DNA from: a virus
Reading direction: 5' to 3' (one strand)
Length of the DNA: 64,000 bases
IMG/VR virus record: IMGVR_UViG_3300031951_000037
Coordinates: 62,001 to 126,000 of that record
The position numbers were made by a program, and so were the translations under genes. Below the pieces are notes generated by a model. It worked only from the letters and a program-made list of their open reading frames with translations. It did not search any database and was not told the DNA's origin. Below, piece by piece: positions 35,260 through 42,756 of the stretch (position 1 is the first letter of the stretch; the number at the start of each line of letters is the position of its first letter).

Positions 35260-35301
35260 GCAGCTAATGACAACAATGTGGATCTTGCCCTAGCGGCATG
35301 A
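35260..35301 (+). other. tmRNA tag reading frame (AANDNNVDLALAA)
   Basis: The resume codon GCA 35260 follows AATGTC. Thirteen sense codons then end in TGA. AANDN at the start and ALAA at the end are typical of alphaproteobacterial tags, and the LAA-type end is a ClpXP degron. Confidence 0.93.
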
Positions 35302-35356
35302 TTCTACGGGGTCCGGGAGTACCTTGCAACAGAAACTCCCAACCATACTAACTATC

Positions 35357-35363
35357 ATAAATA
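35357..35363 (+). promoter_or_regulatory. Putative late promoter inside an inverted repeat covering ATG
   Basis: ATAAATA ends 4 bases before ATG 35368. CCATACT (35343-35349) and AGTATGG (35365-35371) are exact reverse complements; the second arm contains the start codon of the multidomain gene. Confidence 0.55.
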
Positions 35364-35367
35364 CAGT

Positions 35368-38300
35368 ATGGACATTAATGAATTGGAATCCTTTAAATTA
35401 AGCGATGCTGTAACTTTCCACAAGGAATTGAACCCTAAGTTGTGGGAAGATAATACACTTGATCCAGAAGTGCGTGATCAATTACTATTGATTGCCGAAG
35501 ACTTTGTAGAATATCTAGGCATCAGCAATCTTAAAGTTAGAGACGTTACTATCTCAGGTAGTAACGCTGCCTATTCATATACTCCTCACAGTGACTTAGA
35601 CTTGCACATATTGGTAGACTTCAATGAACTACCAAACAACGAAGTGTACCAAGAACTGTTCACTGCTAAGAAAACATTATATAACGATGCCCACGACATT
35701 ACGGTGCGTGATGTTCCCGTAGAACTATATGTGCAGGATACAAATCAGCCTCATGTTAGTTTAGGTGAGTACAGCATTGTCTATGACAAGTGGATTCGCA
35801 TTCCTAAAAAGCGTAGAGCAAACTTTGACGAAGCTGCAACCAAAGCAAAGTATGAGAAGCTTGGTGACCTTATTGAGTTGGCATTGAAGTCACGAGATCC
35901 AAAAAGAGTCAACGATACCCTCGCACTAATCAAACGTTATCGCAAGAGCGGACTGGAGAAAGCTGGCGAGTTTGGTCCTGAGAATCTAGCATTCAAAGCA
36001 ATCAGAAAGCAGGGACTGATTCAAGACCTACATGACCTCAAAGCACAATTACACGCTGAAAAGTTAAGCATTGACGAATATGCTAACGAAGATTATGATC
36101 CAAATGGTCCGCCCCCTGGACCCGAGTTTAAGCCTACGATGCCTGCAGGTACTGTCAGAGTAGACGTTAGTGATGTATACGATTGGTACAAGCTAGGTCA
36201 ACATATCAGCAATATGAAGGGTTTGGGTAAGCACGATTTCGGTAAAGGTCCTCCCAGCACTATTTTGTCATTCGGTGATGAAGATACCGAACACAAATAT
36301 ATTCAAGATTTAGAAAAGACTGGATTGACTACGACTGATATTGATCCAGTTGACCCCAAGCAACCAAAAGGTATGAAGCGTCAAAAAACTGACCCTACAT
36401 TTAATGTCAATGAGACAGACGATAGAAAAGCAGCAGTACTTAAGATTCAGAAACACTTGAATAAGAAGTATGGTGCCAACCTTGACCTTGACGGTAAACT
36501 AGGTCCGTTGACTCTTAAATCAATCAACAAGTTTATGCCTAGAGCAAAAACTGGATTAGCTGATGAGCCTAACAAGACAACAGCAGTGCAGGGTAAGAAG
36601 CTGAAAGAAGCAAAGATTGATGCCCATCGTCAGGGTGATACTATTTGGATCAACTACTTTGAGGTTCCTGAGAAAGGTAAAGGACTTGGTACTCAAGAAT
36701 ATATGAAGTTTGAAAAGAGCCTTCCTAAAGACATAAAGAAGATTCGTTTAGTAGCAAGTGATGCCGGATATGGTCCTACTCACGAGTTTTGGGACAGAAT
36801 GGGATTTGACTATGCTTATCCAGATGATGATAATGAAATGGTTAAGCTGCTAGAAGCCGTCAAGTTCAAAGTACAAAAGGGCAAGAATAAATTCTCTACT
36901 GAATTATTAGTAAGCGGTGAACCTGTTGGTATATATCAATACGATGCTACTACTGGACGCAGTATTGCCGAAATTTATCCTGAGTTTAAGGGCAAGGGTT
37001 TAGGTAAACTATTAGTCTTACACGCTATCTATACCGCTGCACAATTAGGTCTTGATTTTATAGAAGATGATTCACGAACCGCAGAATATGATAACGTATT
37101 AGATAGCCTAAGCAGCAATGGTTATATAGTAGATGATGATGGATATTGGTATGTCACAGGTGACGGAGAACAATATCTGAAACAATCATTAAAAGAAGCC
37201 CACCTGGTAGAAACCGCAGAGGAAAATCAAATTATCAATGCAGTTTCTAGAGCAGCCGCTGATAAAATTGTCGAGTTCATGCAAGCGAATGAAAGCAAGA
37301 TATTGGATATGTTATTGGTAGGCATGACTCCCAAAACTCGTCTAATATTATTTGGTTTAAAACCAAAAGACCTAAATGTTCCCTCAGTGAAAGACCCGCT
37401 ACTCAATAAATTATTAAAAACTATGAAAATTAAAGTCAGTACCTATAAGAATTGGAAAAACGAAAAAGATACAAAGATTTATGGAGAATACTATGAGGGT
37501 GATAACAGTATTTTACTTTATTTCCCGGCTCATGAACTTGCTGCTAAAATACGAGGAACAACCATTCAATCCGAGGTTGCCAGTACATTATCACATGAAA
37601 TTCAACATGCGCTTGACGATTTAAAAAGTCAGGGCAAGGCACTAGCAGATCCTATATTATACAAAGGAATGAGTAACGATTATCAATCATATCTTAAAAG
37701 ACCATATGAAGTGAATGCTAGATTCCAACAAGCAACTATGGACATAGCAGAATATGTAGCTATGCCAAAGAAAGATGGTAGCAAGGCTACACAGAAAGAT
37801 TTGCCGGAACTAATTCGTTACGCATTTGAAAAAAATCAATTAGATAAAATCTACGAGAAAAATCAAAAAGAATATAAGAGATTATTGTCTCGTGCTTATA
37901 AGTTCTTCCAAGCTGAAATGAATGCTCCTAAGAAAGCAACTCCTCAAAATATAGTGAGTAGAGCAGTCAATTGGATAATGGGTAATTCCACAAAAGAAAT
38001 TAATGAGGCTTCCGGATACATTCCAAGCGAAAAAGAGAAGAATGATCCTCGCTTCAAGACTGCACTGACTGTAGACGTTAAGCCAGACTCAATCAAGAAG
38101 AATGCTAAGGCGTTCAACTGGAAAACCTCACGAGCAGGCATCCCTCCCCAAGCACGAGCAGATGGTAAGCTTGCGGAAGACCTAATGAGAGAGTTTAAAA
38201 GTTTTTTACTTGAAGATAAGCAGCCCAAAGTAGGTTATCACGTTACTGCTACAAAAAACTTACCAGTCATACGTAAGAACGGAATCAAAGCAGATAGCAG

Positions 38301-38532
38301 AGGCAATAGCTATGTTTGGGATTCGTTTGAAATGGCTGAATGGTTCACCGACTTTCAGAACGATGAGGGTCAAGATAGAACGATATTGAAAATAGATATG
38401 ACAGGCATTGATGCCCGCCCCGATCCAGAAGCCGAAGACATGAGCGAATGGTCAAGTAGATTTAAGCCCGGCACGAACGGCGGCGCTTGGATAGTAACAG
38501 GTTCTATTCCACCGGACAAAATCATAGGTTGA
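35368..38532 (+). CDS. Multidomain protein: NTase, PGB-like, GNATs, HExxH peptidase, ART-like
   Basis: Residues 60-85 hold a nucleotidyltransferase signature (SGSNAAYSYTPHSDLDLHI). Residues 353-390 look like a peptidoglycan-binding module (LKIQKHLNKKYGANL, DGKLGPLTLKSINKF). Residues ~420-495 and ~497-600 look like GNAT acetyltransferase cores (EKGKGLG and FKGKGLGKLLV are acetyl-CoA-loop-like). Residues 743-747 are HEIQH, followed by RPYEVNARF at 778-786, a zinc-peptidase pattern. Residues 954-1054 (VGYHVTATKNLPVIRKNGI ... WIVTGSIPP) resemble an ADP-ribosyltransferase/KptA-like fold. Boundaries carry LKE-A, LLE-A, LKE-A, INE-A and LLE-D, the form cut by T4-type prohead protease. It may be packaged, processed and injected. 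Individual activities are motif-based inferences. Confidence 0.7.
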   Translation: MDINELESFKLSDAVTFHKELNPKLWEDNTLDPEVRDQLLLIAEDFVEYLGISNLKVRDVTISGSNAAYSYTPHSDLDLHILVDFNELPNNEVYQELFTAKKTLYNDAHDITVRDVPVELYVQDTNQPHVSLGEYSIVYDKWIRIPKKRRANFDEAATKAKYEKLGDLIELALKSRDPKRVNDTLALIKRYRKSGLEKAGEFGPENLAFKAIRKQGLIQDLHDLKAQLHAEKLSIDEYANEDYDPNGPPPGPEFKPTMPAGTVRVDVSDVYDWYKLGQHISNMKGLGKHDFGKGPPSTILSFGDEDTEHKYIQDLEKTGLTTTDIDPVDPKQPKGMKRQKTDPTFNVNETDDRKAAVLKIQKHLNKKYGANLDLDGKLGPLTLKSINKFMPRAKTGLADEPNKTTAVQGKKLKEAKIDAHRQGDTIWINYFEVPEKGKGLGTQEYMKFEKSLPKDIKKIRLVASDAGYGPTHEFWDRMGFDYAYPDDDNEMVKLLEAVKFKVQKGKNKFSTELLVSGEPVGIYQYDATTGRSIAEIYPEFKGKGLGKLLVLHAIYTAAQLGLDFIEDDSRTAEYDNVLDSLSSNGYIVDDDGYWYVTGDGEQYLKQSLKEAHLVETAEENQIINAVSRAAADKIVEFMQANESKILDMLLVGMTPKTRLILFGLKPKDLNVPSVKDPLLNKLLKTMKIKVSTYKNWKNEKDTKIYGEYYEGDNSILLYFPAHELAAKIRGTTIQSEVASTLSHEIQHALDDLKSQGKALADPILYKGMSNDYQSYLKRPYEVNARFQQATMDIAEYVAMPKKDGSKATQKDLPELIRYAFEKNQLDKIYEKNQKEYKRLLSRAYKFFQAEMNAPKKATPQNIVSRAVNWIMGNSTKEINEASGYIPSEKEKNDPRFKTALTVDVKPDSIKKNAKAFNWKTSRAGIPPQARADGKLAEDLMREFKSFLLEDKQPKVGYHVTATKNLPVIRKNGIKADSRGNSYVWDSFEMAEWFTDFQNDEGQDRTILKIDMTGIDARPDPEAEDMSEWSSRFKPGTNGGAWIVTGSIPPDKIIG

Positions 38533-38557
38533 CAATGGCCCAAAACTATTGTAGTGT
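38529..38557 (+). promoter_or_regulatory. Possible sigma70-type promoter giving a leaderless transcript
   Basis: TTGACA (38529-38534), 17-bp spacer, TAGTGT (38552-38557, poor match). The expected start would fall at or next to ATG 38564, and no Shine-Dalgarno is visible before that ATG. The -35 box overlaps the previous stop codon. Confidence 0.4.
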
Positions 38558-38563
38558 GAGACT

Positions 38564-38836
38564 ATGAGCAAAGATTTCAACACCGCAGAAGAAGCTAGAA
38601 TGATCATGTATGATATCAATGATCAGCTTTGTAAGCTACCATATAACCCTGACCTAAGCAAGTTTTGCTACAATATCTGTGACATGGTTGAAGAGCTTAG
38701 CAAGCTTGAGGTCTATACCCGCCGCACCCCTCCCCGTTCTCGCTATCATGTGCAGTATAATAAACTGCGTGAAGAAATCCGCGGTGCTATTAAGCACCTC
38801 AACAACCTTATCCTTATGCTTCGCCTCATGGCATAA
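38564..38836 (+). CDS. Small helical protein, 90 aa
   Basis: The protein is charged and helical (NTAEEARMIMYDINDQL, then EELSKLEVYTRRTPPRSRYH, ending NLILMLRLMA). The second half uses C-ending codons like the MoxR gene that follows. No family recognised. It stands alone between two promoters. Confidence 0.65.
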   Translation: MSKDFNTAEEARMIMYDINDQLCKLPYNPDLSKFCYNICDMVEELSKLEVYTRRTPPRSRYHVQYNKLREEIRGAIKHLNNLILMLRLMA

Positions 38837-38864
38837 AAAAATATCCAGTTAGGCAAAAAACTGG

Positions 38865-38893
38865 TTGACTTCCCCCTCATAATATCATATAAC
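38865..38893 (+). promoter_or_regulatory. Sigma70-type promoter of the MoxR gene
   Basis: TTGACT (38865-38870), 17-bp spacer, TATAAC (38888-38893), about 65 bases before ATG 38957. CCAGTT...AACTGG (38855-38864 region) just upstream forms a small inverted repeat. The -10 and spacing are close to ideal. Confidence 0.8.
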
Positions 38894-38956
38894 AAGACTA
38901 TAGAGAGCAACGAAGCAAACACTCTCTACATTTGTTCAAACTAAGGAGCTTAAAGT

Positions 38957-40057
38957 ATGTCTCAAATGTCCGATAATCTCACTATCACTTCTATTCAGGC
39001 CCGTAAGGCTATTCTCGCTGCGTTCAAGGCAAAGCGCCCTGTCTTCCTCTGGGGCCCTCCGGGTATTGGTAAGTCTGAATGCGTTCAGGAAATCACTGAC
39101 GAACTCGGTGGCTACATGGTTGATCTTCGCATGGCGCAGATGGAACCGACTGACATTCGCGGTATCCCCTACTTCAACAAGGAAATCGGCAAGATGGATT
39201 GGGCCGAACCTGTTGATCTTCCCAGCGAAGAACTTGCCGCACAGTATCCGATCGTCGTTCTTTTCCTTGACGAAATGAACTCCGCTCCCCCTGCTGTTCA
39301 GGCTGCTGGTTATCAGCTTATTCTGAACCGTCGTGTTGGTAAGTACAAGCTGCCTGATAACGTTGTTATCGTTGCTGCTGGTAACCGCGATAGCGACAAG
39401 GGTGTTACGTATCGTATGCCGATGCCGCTTGCTAACCGTTTCGTTCACCTTGAAATGCGTCCTGACTTCAACTCTTGGCAGCAGTGGGCTGTTAACAAGG
39501 GCGTTCACAAGGACGTTGTTGGTTATCTCTCGTTCGCTAAGCAGGATATGTACGACTTTGATGCTAAGGCTTCGTCTCGCGCCTTCGCTACCCCGCGTTC
39601 GTGGGTGTTCGTGAGTGACCTGCTCACTGACGAGGACAACGTTGATAACGATACGCTGTTCAATCTCGTTGCTGGTGCTGTCGGTGACGGTCTCGCTACC
39701 AAGTTCATGGCACATCGTCGTGTTGCTGGTCAGATGCCGAACCCCGCTGACATTCTTGATGGTAAGGTCAAGGACCTTAAGGTCAAGGAAATCTCTGCGA
39801 TGTATTCGCTTACGATTTCTATGTGCTACGAACTTAAGGAAGCACTTGACAACAAGCGTGTTGATAACAAGCAGTTCCACGTGATGGCTGATAACTTCTT
39901 TGAATACATCATGAAGAACTTCGAAACTGAACTGGTTGTGATGGGTGCTAAGATTGCGCTTAAGACGTACCGTCTGCCGATTGAGCCCTCGCAGCTTTCT
40001 AACTTTGACGAGTTCCACAAGAAGTACGGTAAGTACATCGTGGAAGCTGGCAACTAA
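38957..40057 (+). CDS. MoxR-family AAA+ ATPase
   Basis: Walker A GPPGIGKSE at about residues 33-41 and Walker B VVLFLDEMNSAPP at about 95-107 are both clear; AAGNRDSDKG at about 140 is sensor 1 (N). The pattern with the -NSAPPAVQAAGYQLILNR- helix is typical for MoxR ATPases. These act as chaperone-like remodellers together with a VWA protein, which is encoded just downstream (40382). AAGGAG ribosome site. Codon use is shifted to C-ending, GC-richer codons relative to the glycan genes, suggesting high expression. In infection it might remodel a host complex, but the target is unknown. Confidence 0.9.
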   Translation: MSQMSDNLTITSIQARKAILAAFKAKRPVFLWGPPGIGKSECVQEITDELGGYMVDLRMAQMEPTDIRGIPYFNKEIGKMDWAEPVDLPSEELAAQYPIVVLFLDEMNSAPPAVQAAGYQLILNRRVGKYKLPDNVVIVAAGNRDSDKGVTYRMPMPLANRFVHLEMRPDFNSWQQWAVNKGVHKDVVGYLSFAKQDMYDFDAKASSRAFATPRSWVFVSDLLTDEDNVDNDTLFNLVAGAVGDGLATKFMAHRRVAGQMPNPADILDGKVKDLKVKEISAMYSLTISMCYELKEALDNKRVDNKQFHVMADNFFEYIMKNFETELVVMGAKIALKTYRLPIEPSQLSNFDEFHKKYGKYIVEAGN

Positions 40058-40070
40058 GTCAGCAAGCTCC

Positions 40071-40105
40071 GGGGGAGGGTTTGAGACAGCCCTCCCCCAT
40101 TTTTC
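40071..40105 (+). terminator. Intrinsic terminator after MoxR gene
   Basis: GGGGGAGGG (40071-40079) pairs perfectly with CCCTCCCCC (40090-40098), with a 10-base loop, followed by ATTTTTC. It lies 14 bases after the stop. Confidence 0.85.
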
Positions 40106-40117
40106 GTAGGTATTAAT

Positions 40118-40318
40118 ATGAGCATAGCCACTTGCGCGGTTTGCGGTGTCCAAGTAGAAAGAACACTTCATCAATTCCCTACCCGTAAGTATCCGCACAA
40201 TGCTCCCTACCTTGCCGCTCTATATCACCGAGATCCTTTTTGGGGAAATGGTGATTTTGAAGAATATTGCGGCCCTAAATGCGCTACAGAGGCTTTCTTA
40301 AAAAGCAAACAAGTATAA
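40118..40318 (+). CDS. Small Cys-pair (zinc-binding-like) protein, 66 aa
   Basis: Two Cys pairs are visible: C6-x2-C9 (ATCAVCGV) and C51-x3-C55 (EYCGPKCATE), a possible zinc ribbon. It lies between the MoxR terminator and the promoter of the VWA gene. Function unknown; DNA or protein binding is possible. Confidence 0.65.
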   Translation: MSIATCAVCGVQVERTLHQFPTRKYPHNAPYLAALYHRDPFWGNGDFEEYCGPKCATEAFLKSKQV

Positions 40319-40327
40319 AGTTTTTGG

Positions 40328-40356
40328 TTGACAATACCGCTTAGGTTTGTTATATT
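40328..40356 (+). promoter_or_regulatory. Sigma70-type promoter of the VWA gene
   Basis: TTGACA (40328-40333), 17-bp spacer, TATATT (40351-40356), 26 bases before ATG 40382. The TTTTTGG preceding the -35 also precedes the promoter at 61567. Confidence 0.8.
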
Positions 40357-40381
40357 GTCTATATCAACTAAGGAGATTTCT

Positions 40382-41686
40382 ATGAGTGACGTTATTCCCG
40401 GTACTGCGACTAAGCCTAAGAAGGGCAAGCGTACCCGCAGCAAGAAGTTTGAAAATCTGATCGGCCCGACCGATCCTAAGATTGATCACGAAGCCCGTGA
40501 GCGTCTTATTACCGCTCGTATTGGTCTCCTGCTTCGTCAAAGCTTTTTCGGCAATCTCGCTACTCGTTTACAGCTTGTAAACGCTGACGAGTGGTGCTCC
40601 ACTGCTGCTACTGACGGTCTGCGTTTCTACTACAACAGTCGTTTTATCAAGATGCTTCGCACTAAGGAAGTTGAATTCCTTGTCGGTCACGAGGTCCTTC
40701 ACGTTGTTTACGATCACCTTGGTCGTCGTGACAGCCGCGACCCTGAAATTTGGAACATCGCTAACGACTATGCTGTTAACGCTGACCTCAAGCGTCACAA
40801 GGTCGGTGAAATGATCACTACTGTTCCTGCTCTCTATGAGCAGAAGTATGATGGTCTTGCATCCGAAGTCATTTATGACGACCTCATGAAGAACGTCAAG
40901 TACATTGATATTGACGAACTCCTCGACAAGATGCTTGACGATCACCTTGAAGATGAAGGTCAGGGCGAGGGTGACGGCGAAGATAATGGTCAGCAGGGTA
41001 ATGGTAAGCGTCCGCGGATGAGCCCTGAGGAACGTGAACAAGCCCGTCAGGAAATGAAGCAGGCTATTCTCAACGCTGCACAGACTGCCGAAGCTGGTAC
41101 TATCCCGCTGGGCGTTGAACGTCTTATCAAGCAGCTTACTGATCCTGTCATGCCCTGGCGTGAACTGATCCAGACTAATCTGACCTCTGCTATCAAGTCT
41201 GATTACACTTGGATGCGTCCTTCTCGTCGTTCTTGGCACATGGATGCTGTTATGCCTGGTATGAATCCTGGTGAAGAAATTGACGTTGATATCTACATTG
41301 ACATGTCAGGTTCTATCAGCAACAAGCAGGGTATGCAGTTCCTTAGCGAAGTCGCTGGTATGATGGAAGCGTTTGATGGTTACTCGCTCCGTGTCACTTG
41401 CTTTGATACTCGCTGCTACAACACGCAGGAGTATACTAGTGAGAACATGGAGAACATTGAGGAGTATCAGCTTCACGGTGGTGGCGGCACCGACTTTGAT
41501 AGCATCTTTGATGACCTCAAGGAAGCTGGTCGTGTCCCCAATCGTTTGATCGTCTTCACTGACGGTTATCCGTGCGGTAGCTGGGGCGATGCTGATTATT
41601 GTGATACGACTTGGATCATTCACGGTGACCCCAATCCGAACCCGCCCTTCGGTACGTATGCTATCTATGACGACCATAAGAAGTAA
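40382..41686 (+). CDS. VWA-like protein with metallopeptidase-type domain (DUF2201-like)
   Basis: ATG 40382 follows AAGGAG and a promoter; the frame extends upstream to 40328 but that would include the promoter. Residues 90-180 resemble the putative metallopeptidase domain: FLVGHEVLHVVYDHLGRR with HEVLH at 103-107, then NIANDYAVNADLK. An acidic linker (DDHLEDEGQGEGDGE) follows. The C-terminal VWA-like domain has D307-M-S-G-S (MIDAS) and GGGGTDFD. The MoxR-VWA gene pair is a known functional module; here both genes have their own strong promoter and host-like codon use. Confidence 0.85.
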   Translation: MSDVIPGTATKPKKGKRTRSKKFENLIGPTDPKIDHEARERLITARIGLLLRQSFFGNLATRLQLVNADEWCSTAATDGLRFYYNSRFIKMLRTKEVEFLVGHEVLHVVYDHLGRRDSRDPEIWNIANDYAVNADLKRHKVGEMITTVPALYEQKYDGLASEVIYDDLMKNVKYIDIDELLDKMLDDHLEDEGQGEGDGEDNGQQGNGKRPRMSPEEREQARQEMKQAILNAAQTAEAGTIPLGVERLIKQLTDPVMPWRELIQTNLTSAIKSDYTWMRPSRRSWHMDAVMPGMNPGEEIDVDIYIDMSGSISNKQGMQFLSEVAGMMEAFDGYSLRVTCFDTRCYNTQEYTSENMENIEEYQLHGGGGTDFDSIFDDLKEAGRVPNRLIVFTDGYPCGSWGDADYCDTTWIIHGDPNPNPPFGTYAIYDDHKK

Positions 41687-41708
41687 TACGATAGCAAGTG
41701 TAGGGGCT

Positions 41709-41939
41709 ATGATATACGAGTCCCCGGACGGTGGAAAGACGATCTACGCAAGAGAGCGTGGGTCGTCTTACTGCGTTTTAGTCCGAAAAGACGATACCGT
41801 AGAGGAAATTAAACAGCTTCTTGCTAGACGAGACCGGCTTACTAAAATTTGTGAACTGGCTAAAACAGTTCCTGCATTAAACGATCAGCTAGAAAAGCTT
41901 GAAGAAATATATTTGTTGGTGAAAAATGAAAACAATTGA
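41709..41939 (+). CDS. Small coiled protein, 76 aa
   Basis: ATG 41709 is preferred over an in-frame TTG inside the preceding gene. MIYESPDGGKTIYARERG resembles a beta hairpin, and the second half (EIKQLLARRDRLTKICELAKT, cut here) is helical. It overlaps the next gene by 14 bases. No family recognised. Confidence 0.65.
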   Translation: MIYESPDGGKTIYARERGSSYCVLVRKDDTVEEIKQLLARRDRLTKICELAKTVPALNDQLEKLEEIYLLVKNENN

Positions 41940-42165
41940 CGATATCAACCTACACACATGGTTTATGGAACGTGAACTGGAGTTTAAGCCGGCGCACTTC
42001 ATTGAGTCCAGCGTACCTGTTACCGAAGAATCTAAGGTTTGGATTCTAGAAAAGCTTACCGGAAGATTCACTTTAGGACCGGGCGCTGTCACTTTCTATA
42101 ACGGTATGTTCCCCTCATTTGAAGATTCTAAAGAAGCACTGTTCTATGAACTTACGTGGGGTTAA
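41926..42165 (+). CDS. Small paralogue family member 1 (ends ELTWG)
   Basis: The C-terminal segment PSFEDSKEALFYELTWG aligns with WFEEEKHLMMFILRWS and TFDDPKHAVFFTLRWK of the next two genes, so these three overlapping small ORFs are tandem duplicates. The N-terminal half has FMERELEFKPAHFIES. Function unknown. Confidence 0.65.
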   Translation: MKTIDDINLHTWFMERELEFKPAHFIESSVPVTEESKVWILEKLTGRFTLGPGAVTFYNGMFPSFEDSKEALFYELTWG

Positions 42166-42466
42166 CGCTACTACTGTTGTACAAGACGATGTTCCGTTTG
42201 AACCTGCGGCTCGGCGTATACTTACCTTTCAACGAGACCGCAGTAAACTTTATGTTGATAAAACACCATACCACTATGCCAATCCAATAATGTATTCATT
42301 TGCAGAGTTGGAAGAAATGGCTTATTGGTGCCATGATACCTTTGGTCATCGTGGCTATAGACAAAATACTATGGAACTTGTGTGGGACTTCAATGCTGAT
42401 CCTTACTACATCTTTTGGTTTGAAGAAGAAAAGCATTTGATGATGTTTATACTACGCTGGTCATGA
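42146..42466 (+). CDS. Small paralogue family member 2 (ends ILRWS)
   Basis: ATG 42146 (MNLRGVNATTVVQDD) is preferred to a TTG at 42119; it overlaps the previous gene by 20 bases and the next by 4. EEMAYWCHDTFGHRGYRQ and the C-terminal FILRW motif place it with its neighbours. Function unknown. Confidence 0.65.
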   Translation: MNLRGVNATTVVQDDVPFEPAARRILTFQRDRSKLYVDKTPYHYANPIMYSFAELEEMAYWCHDTFGHRGYRQNTMELVWDFNADPYYIFWFEEEKHLMMFILRWS

Positions 42467-42696
42467 CCACCGTACGAATCGGGTCTGGTATGGCAAAGAA
42501 CGTACTGGAAGTGTTAGAATGGCTTGACGAGAATATCGGTGAATTCCACCGCAGACATATGTCTACCTCATGGACCACATCCTACTACGGTGAAGGGTGG
42601 GAAGCACGCTGGCACTCCGCATGGCCAGGGTGGTTTATGGATGTGACATTTGATGACCCAAAACACGCCGTATTCTTCACTCTACGCTGGAAATAA
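42463..42696 (+). CDS. Small paralogue family member 3 (ends TLRWK)
   Basis: The 77-residue protein has NVLEVLEWLDENIGEFHRR followed by many Trp/Tyr/His residues (WTTSYYGEGWEARWHSAWPG) and the shared end AVFFTLRWK. It is coupled to the previous gene (ATGA). Aromatic content suggests a compact binding protein; function unknown. Confidence 0.65.
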   Translation: MTTVRIGSGMAKNVLEVLEWLDENIGEFHRRHMSTSWTTSYYGEGWEARWHSAWPGWFMDVTFDDPKHAVFFTLRWK

Positions 42697-42721
42697 AAAT
42701 ATTCTCCGAACAAATTAGCAA

Positions 42722-42728
42722 TTAAATA
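42722..42728 (+). promoter_or_regulatory. Putative late-type promoter TTAAATA in an imperfect inverted repeat
   Basis: ATTAAATACAAATG lies 29 bases before ATG 42757. AAATTAGCAATT (left) and AAATGCGAATTT (right) pair at 10 of 12 positions around it. Confidence 0.4.
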
Positions 42729-42756
42729 CAAATGCGAATTTACAAGGAGAACGCAA

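Larger units (their letters stand above)
34989..35340 (+). ncRNA. ssrA: Circularly permuted (two-piece) tmRNA, alphaproteobacterial type
   Basis: The order is acceptor piece, intervening segment, coding piece. The T-arm stem is CCGGG (35026-35030) / CCCGG (35038-35042), directly followed by the acceptor strand CGCCTCC (35043-35049), A, and an encoded CCA (35051-35053). The matching 5' strand GGGGGCG is downstream at 35175-35181 and pairs over seven positions, with G-U at pair 3, the alanyl-tRNA synthetase identity pair. CTGCA just after it (from the GATCGAC region) can pair with TGCAG before the T-arm as P2. The tag frame 35260-35301 reads AANDNNVDLALAA-stop. A final hairpin GGGAGT/ACTCCC ends at 35340. 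The RNA would rescue stalled ribosomes and tag proteins for proteolysis. Exact mature ends are not known. Confidence 0.93.

Noticed and set aside
34971-35276. 101-codon - strand frame over the tmRNA region
   Set aside because: Overlaps the structured RNA with its conserved pairs and tag; no ribosome site.
34989-35340. Ordinary one-piece tmRNA or a tRNA gene
   Set aside because: The T-arm and CCA half lies upstream of the 5' acceptor half and tag frame, so only the permuted arrangement fits. No stand-alone tRNA cloverleaf was seen in the window.
38936-40198. 420-codon open frame on the - strand opposite the MoxR gene
   Set aside because: The + strand protein has clear Walker motifs, a promoter, ribosome site and terminator. 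The antisense frame is open because of the biased codon use of the sense gene and has no recognisable motif.
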